Below, piece after piece: positions 63,484 to 64,000 of a DNA stretch of 64,000 nt. The DNA comes from CAZFHZ01 sp964519015 (GTDB lineage Bacteria; Blakebacterota; Blakebacteria; Blakebacterales; CAYUVJ01): contig CAZFHZ010000005.1 of the NCBI GenBank assembly GCA_964519015.1, positions 10,741 to 74,740 of the forward strand, written 5' to 3'. The notes under the pieces were generated by a model. It made no database searches. It was not told the origin of the DNA and saw only the letters and a program-made list of their open reading frames with translations. The stretch's first letter is position 1. Each line of letters opens with the position of its first letter. A program made the translations under genes and the position numbers.

Positions 63484-64000
63484 ATGACCGCTGCCCGCCG
63501 ATCCGATGAGCATCCCGCCCCCGATCGCCCTGCTCCACCTCCGGTGGATAATATCCTGCCCAGCGCCGTCGACCGCGAGGTCCGGTTGAGTGAATCCTTC
63601 CGCACCGCCTATGAGCGCATGGCGGAACGGGTGGTGACCATTCACCGGGCGCAGGAGCAGATCCGGTTGGGAGGTGGTGAGGCCAACATCGAGAAGCAGC
63701 ATGCCAAGGGGCGGTTGACGGCCCGGGAGCGGATCGACCAGCTGGTGGACCCCGGCACACGCTTCTTCGAACTGGGCGAGTTCGCCGCCTGGGAGATGTA
63801 CACCGAGTGGGGCGGAGCACCCGCCGCGGGAGCGATCTGCGGTCTCGGGAGGGTGGAGGGGCGACTGACGATGATCATCGCCAACGACGCCACCGTGAAG
63901 GCGGGGGCGTTCTTCCCCCTGACCGCCAAGAAGATCATCCGCAGCCAGTACATCGCCGAACACTGCTATCTCCCCACCCTCTACCTGGTGGACTCGGCCG
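63484..64000 (+). CDS. Acyl-CoA carboxylase carboxyltransferase subunit, partial (runs off right edge)
   Basis: The first 172 codons are visible and the frame remains open at the window end. After a disordered ~35-residue leader, IEKQHAKGRLTARERIDQLVDPG and FFELGEFAAWEMY are typical of the biotin-dependent carboxyltransferase (MccB/PccB type). AGAICGLGRVEGRLTMIIANDATVKAGAFFPLTAKKIIR matches the methylcrotonyl-CoA/acyl-CoA branch. It would carboxylate an acyl-CoA with a biotin partner that lies outside the window. The 232 bp upstream of it hold only weak promoter-like sequence. Confidence 0.88.
   Translation, partial: MTAARRSDEHPAPDRPAPPPVDNILPSAVDREVRLSESFRTAYERMAERVVTIHRAQEQIRLGGGEANIEKQHAKGRLTARERIDQLVDPGTRFFELGEFAAWEMYTEWGGAPAAGAICGLGRVEGRLTMIIANDATVKAGAFFPLTAKKIIRSQYIAEHCYLPTLYLVDSA

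Overview
This is a GC-rich (roughly two-thirds G+C by eye) stretch of a Gram-negative bacterial chromosome. A TonB-dependent receptor, an outer-membrane porin-like barrel, many Sec signal peptides and lipoproteins point to a double membrane. A DUF5686-type protein, a sortilin-like BNR-repeat protein, a '6-bladed propeller' lipoprotein and squalene genes hpnCDE suggest an uncultured FCB-type lineage (Gemmatimonadota, Krumholzibacteriota, Eisenbacteria or Latescibacterota style); that placement is inference. A 10-N run inside uvrA shows that the sequence is a draft scaffold. No rRNA, tRNA, CRISPR array, prophage or classical IS was seen.

Layout. 1-3.6 kb (minus): an uptake operon with a TonB receptor, an unusual ECF S-component fused to a methyltransferase, and the start of an EcfT-like subunit. 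3.7-8.9 kb: DUF302 protein, S41 peptidase lipoprotein, aldo/keto reductase, CPBP protease, RDD protein. 8.9-17.5 kb: DUF5686 outer-membrane-type protein, fused FAD/Fe-S (GlcD-GlcF-like) oxidase, unknown secreted protein, Tat-type M24 peptidase, LiaF-like membrane protein. 17.6-20.8 kb: hpnC-hpnD-hpnE (squalene synthesis), with a small repeat element forming the hpnD/hpnE junction. 21.0-24.8 kb: a sigma-54-type promoter, a small four-cysteine secreted peptide, a propeller-thioredoxin lipoprotein and an SGNH lipoprotein. 24.8-31.6 kb (minus): an FG-GAP repeat lipoprotein with an in-frame UGA followed by a SECIS-like hairpin (candidate new selenoprotein), ettA, a 274-bp nested-palindrome element, and a BNR-repeat protein. 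31.7-35.4 kb (minus): a heterodimeric ABC exporter with one degenerate ATP site.

35.5-57.2 kb is one long plus-strand run: HD-GYP regulator, PBP4 (dacB), thioesterase, pyruvoyl arginine decarboxylase plus agmatinase (putrescine synthesis), uvrA, hybrid histidine kinase, two CNNM/CorC transporters, a four-gene envelope cluster, a GNAT protein, an iron cluster (feoB, small Cys-rich protein, DtxR-FeoA regulator) and a TrkH/TrkA potassium system. Many neighbours overlap by 4 bases and are probably translationally coupled. 57.3-64 kb: DUF2892 protein, a self-contained membrane protein/XRE regulator pair behind an AT-rich operator, an S9 peptidase, a methyltransferase, a porin-like protein and the start of an acyl-CoA carboxylase subunit.

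The strongest unusual signals are the candidate selenocysteine FG-GAP protein (24.8-25.8 kb), the repeat element that supplies ribosome-binding and start signals at two gene junctions (19.4 and 27.6 kb), and the sigma-54-type promoter before the small cysteine peptide (21.0 kb).
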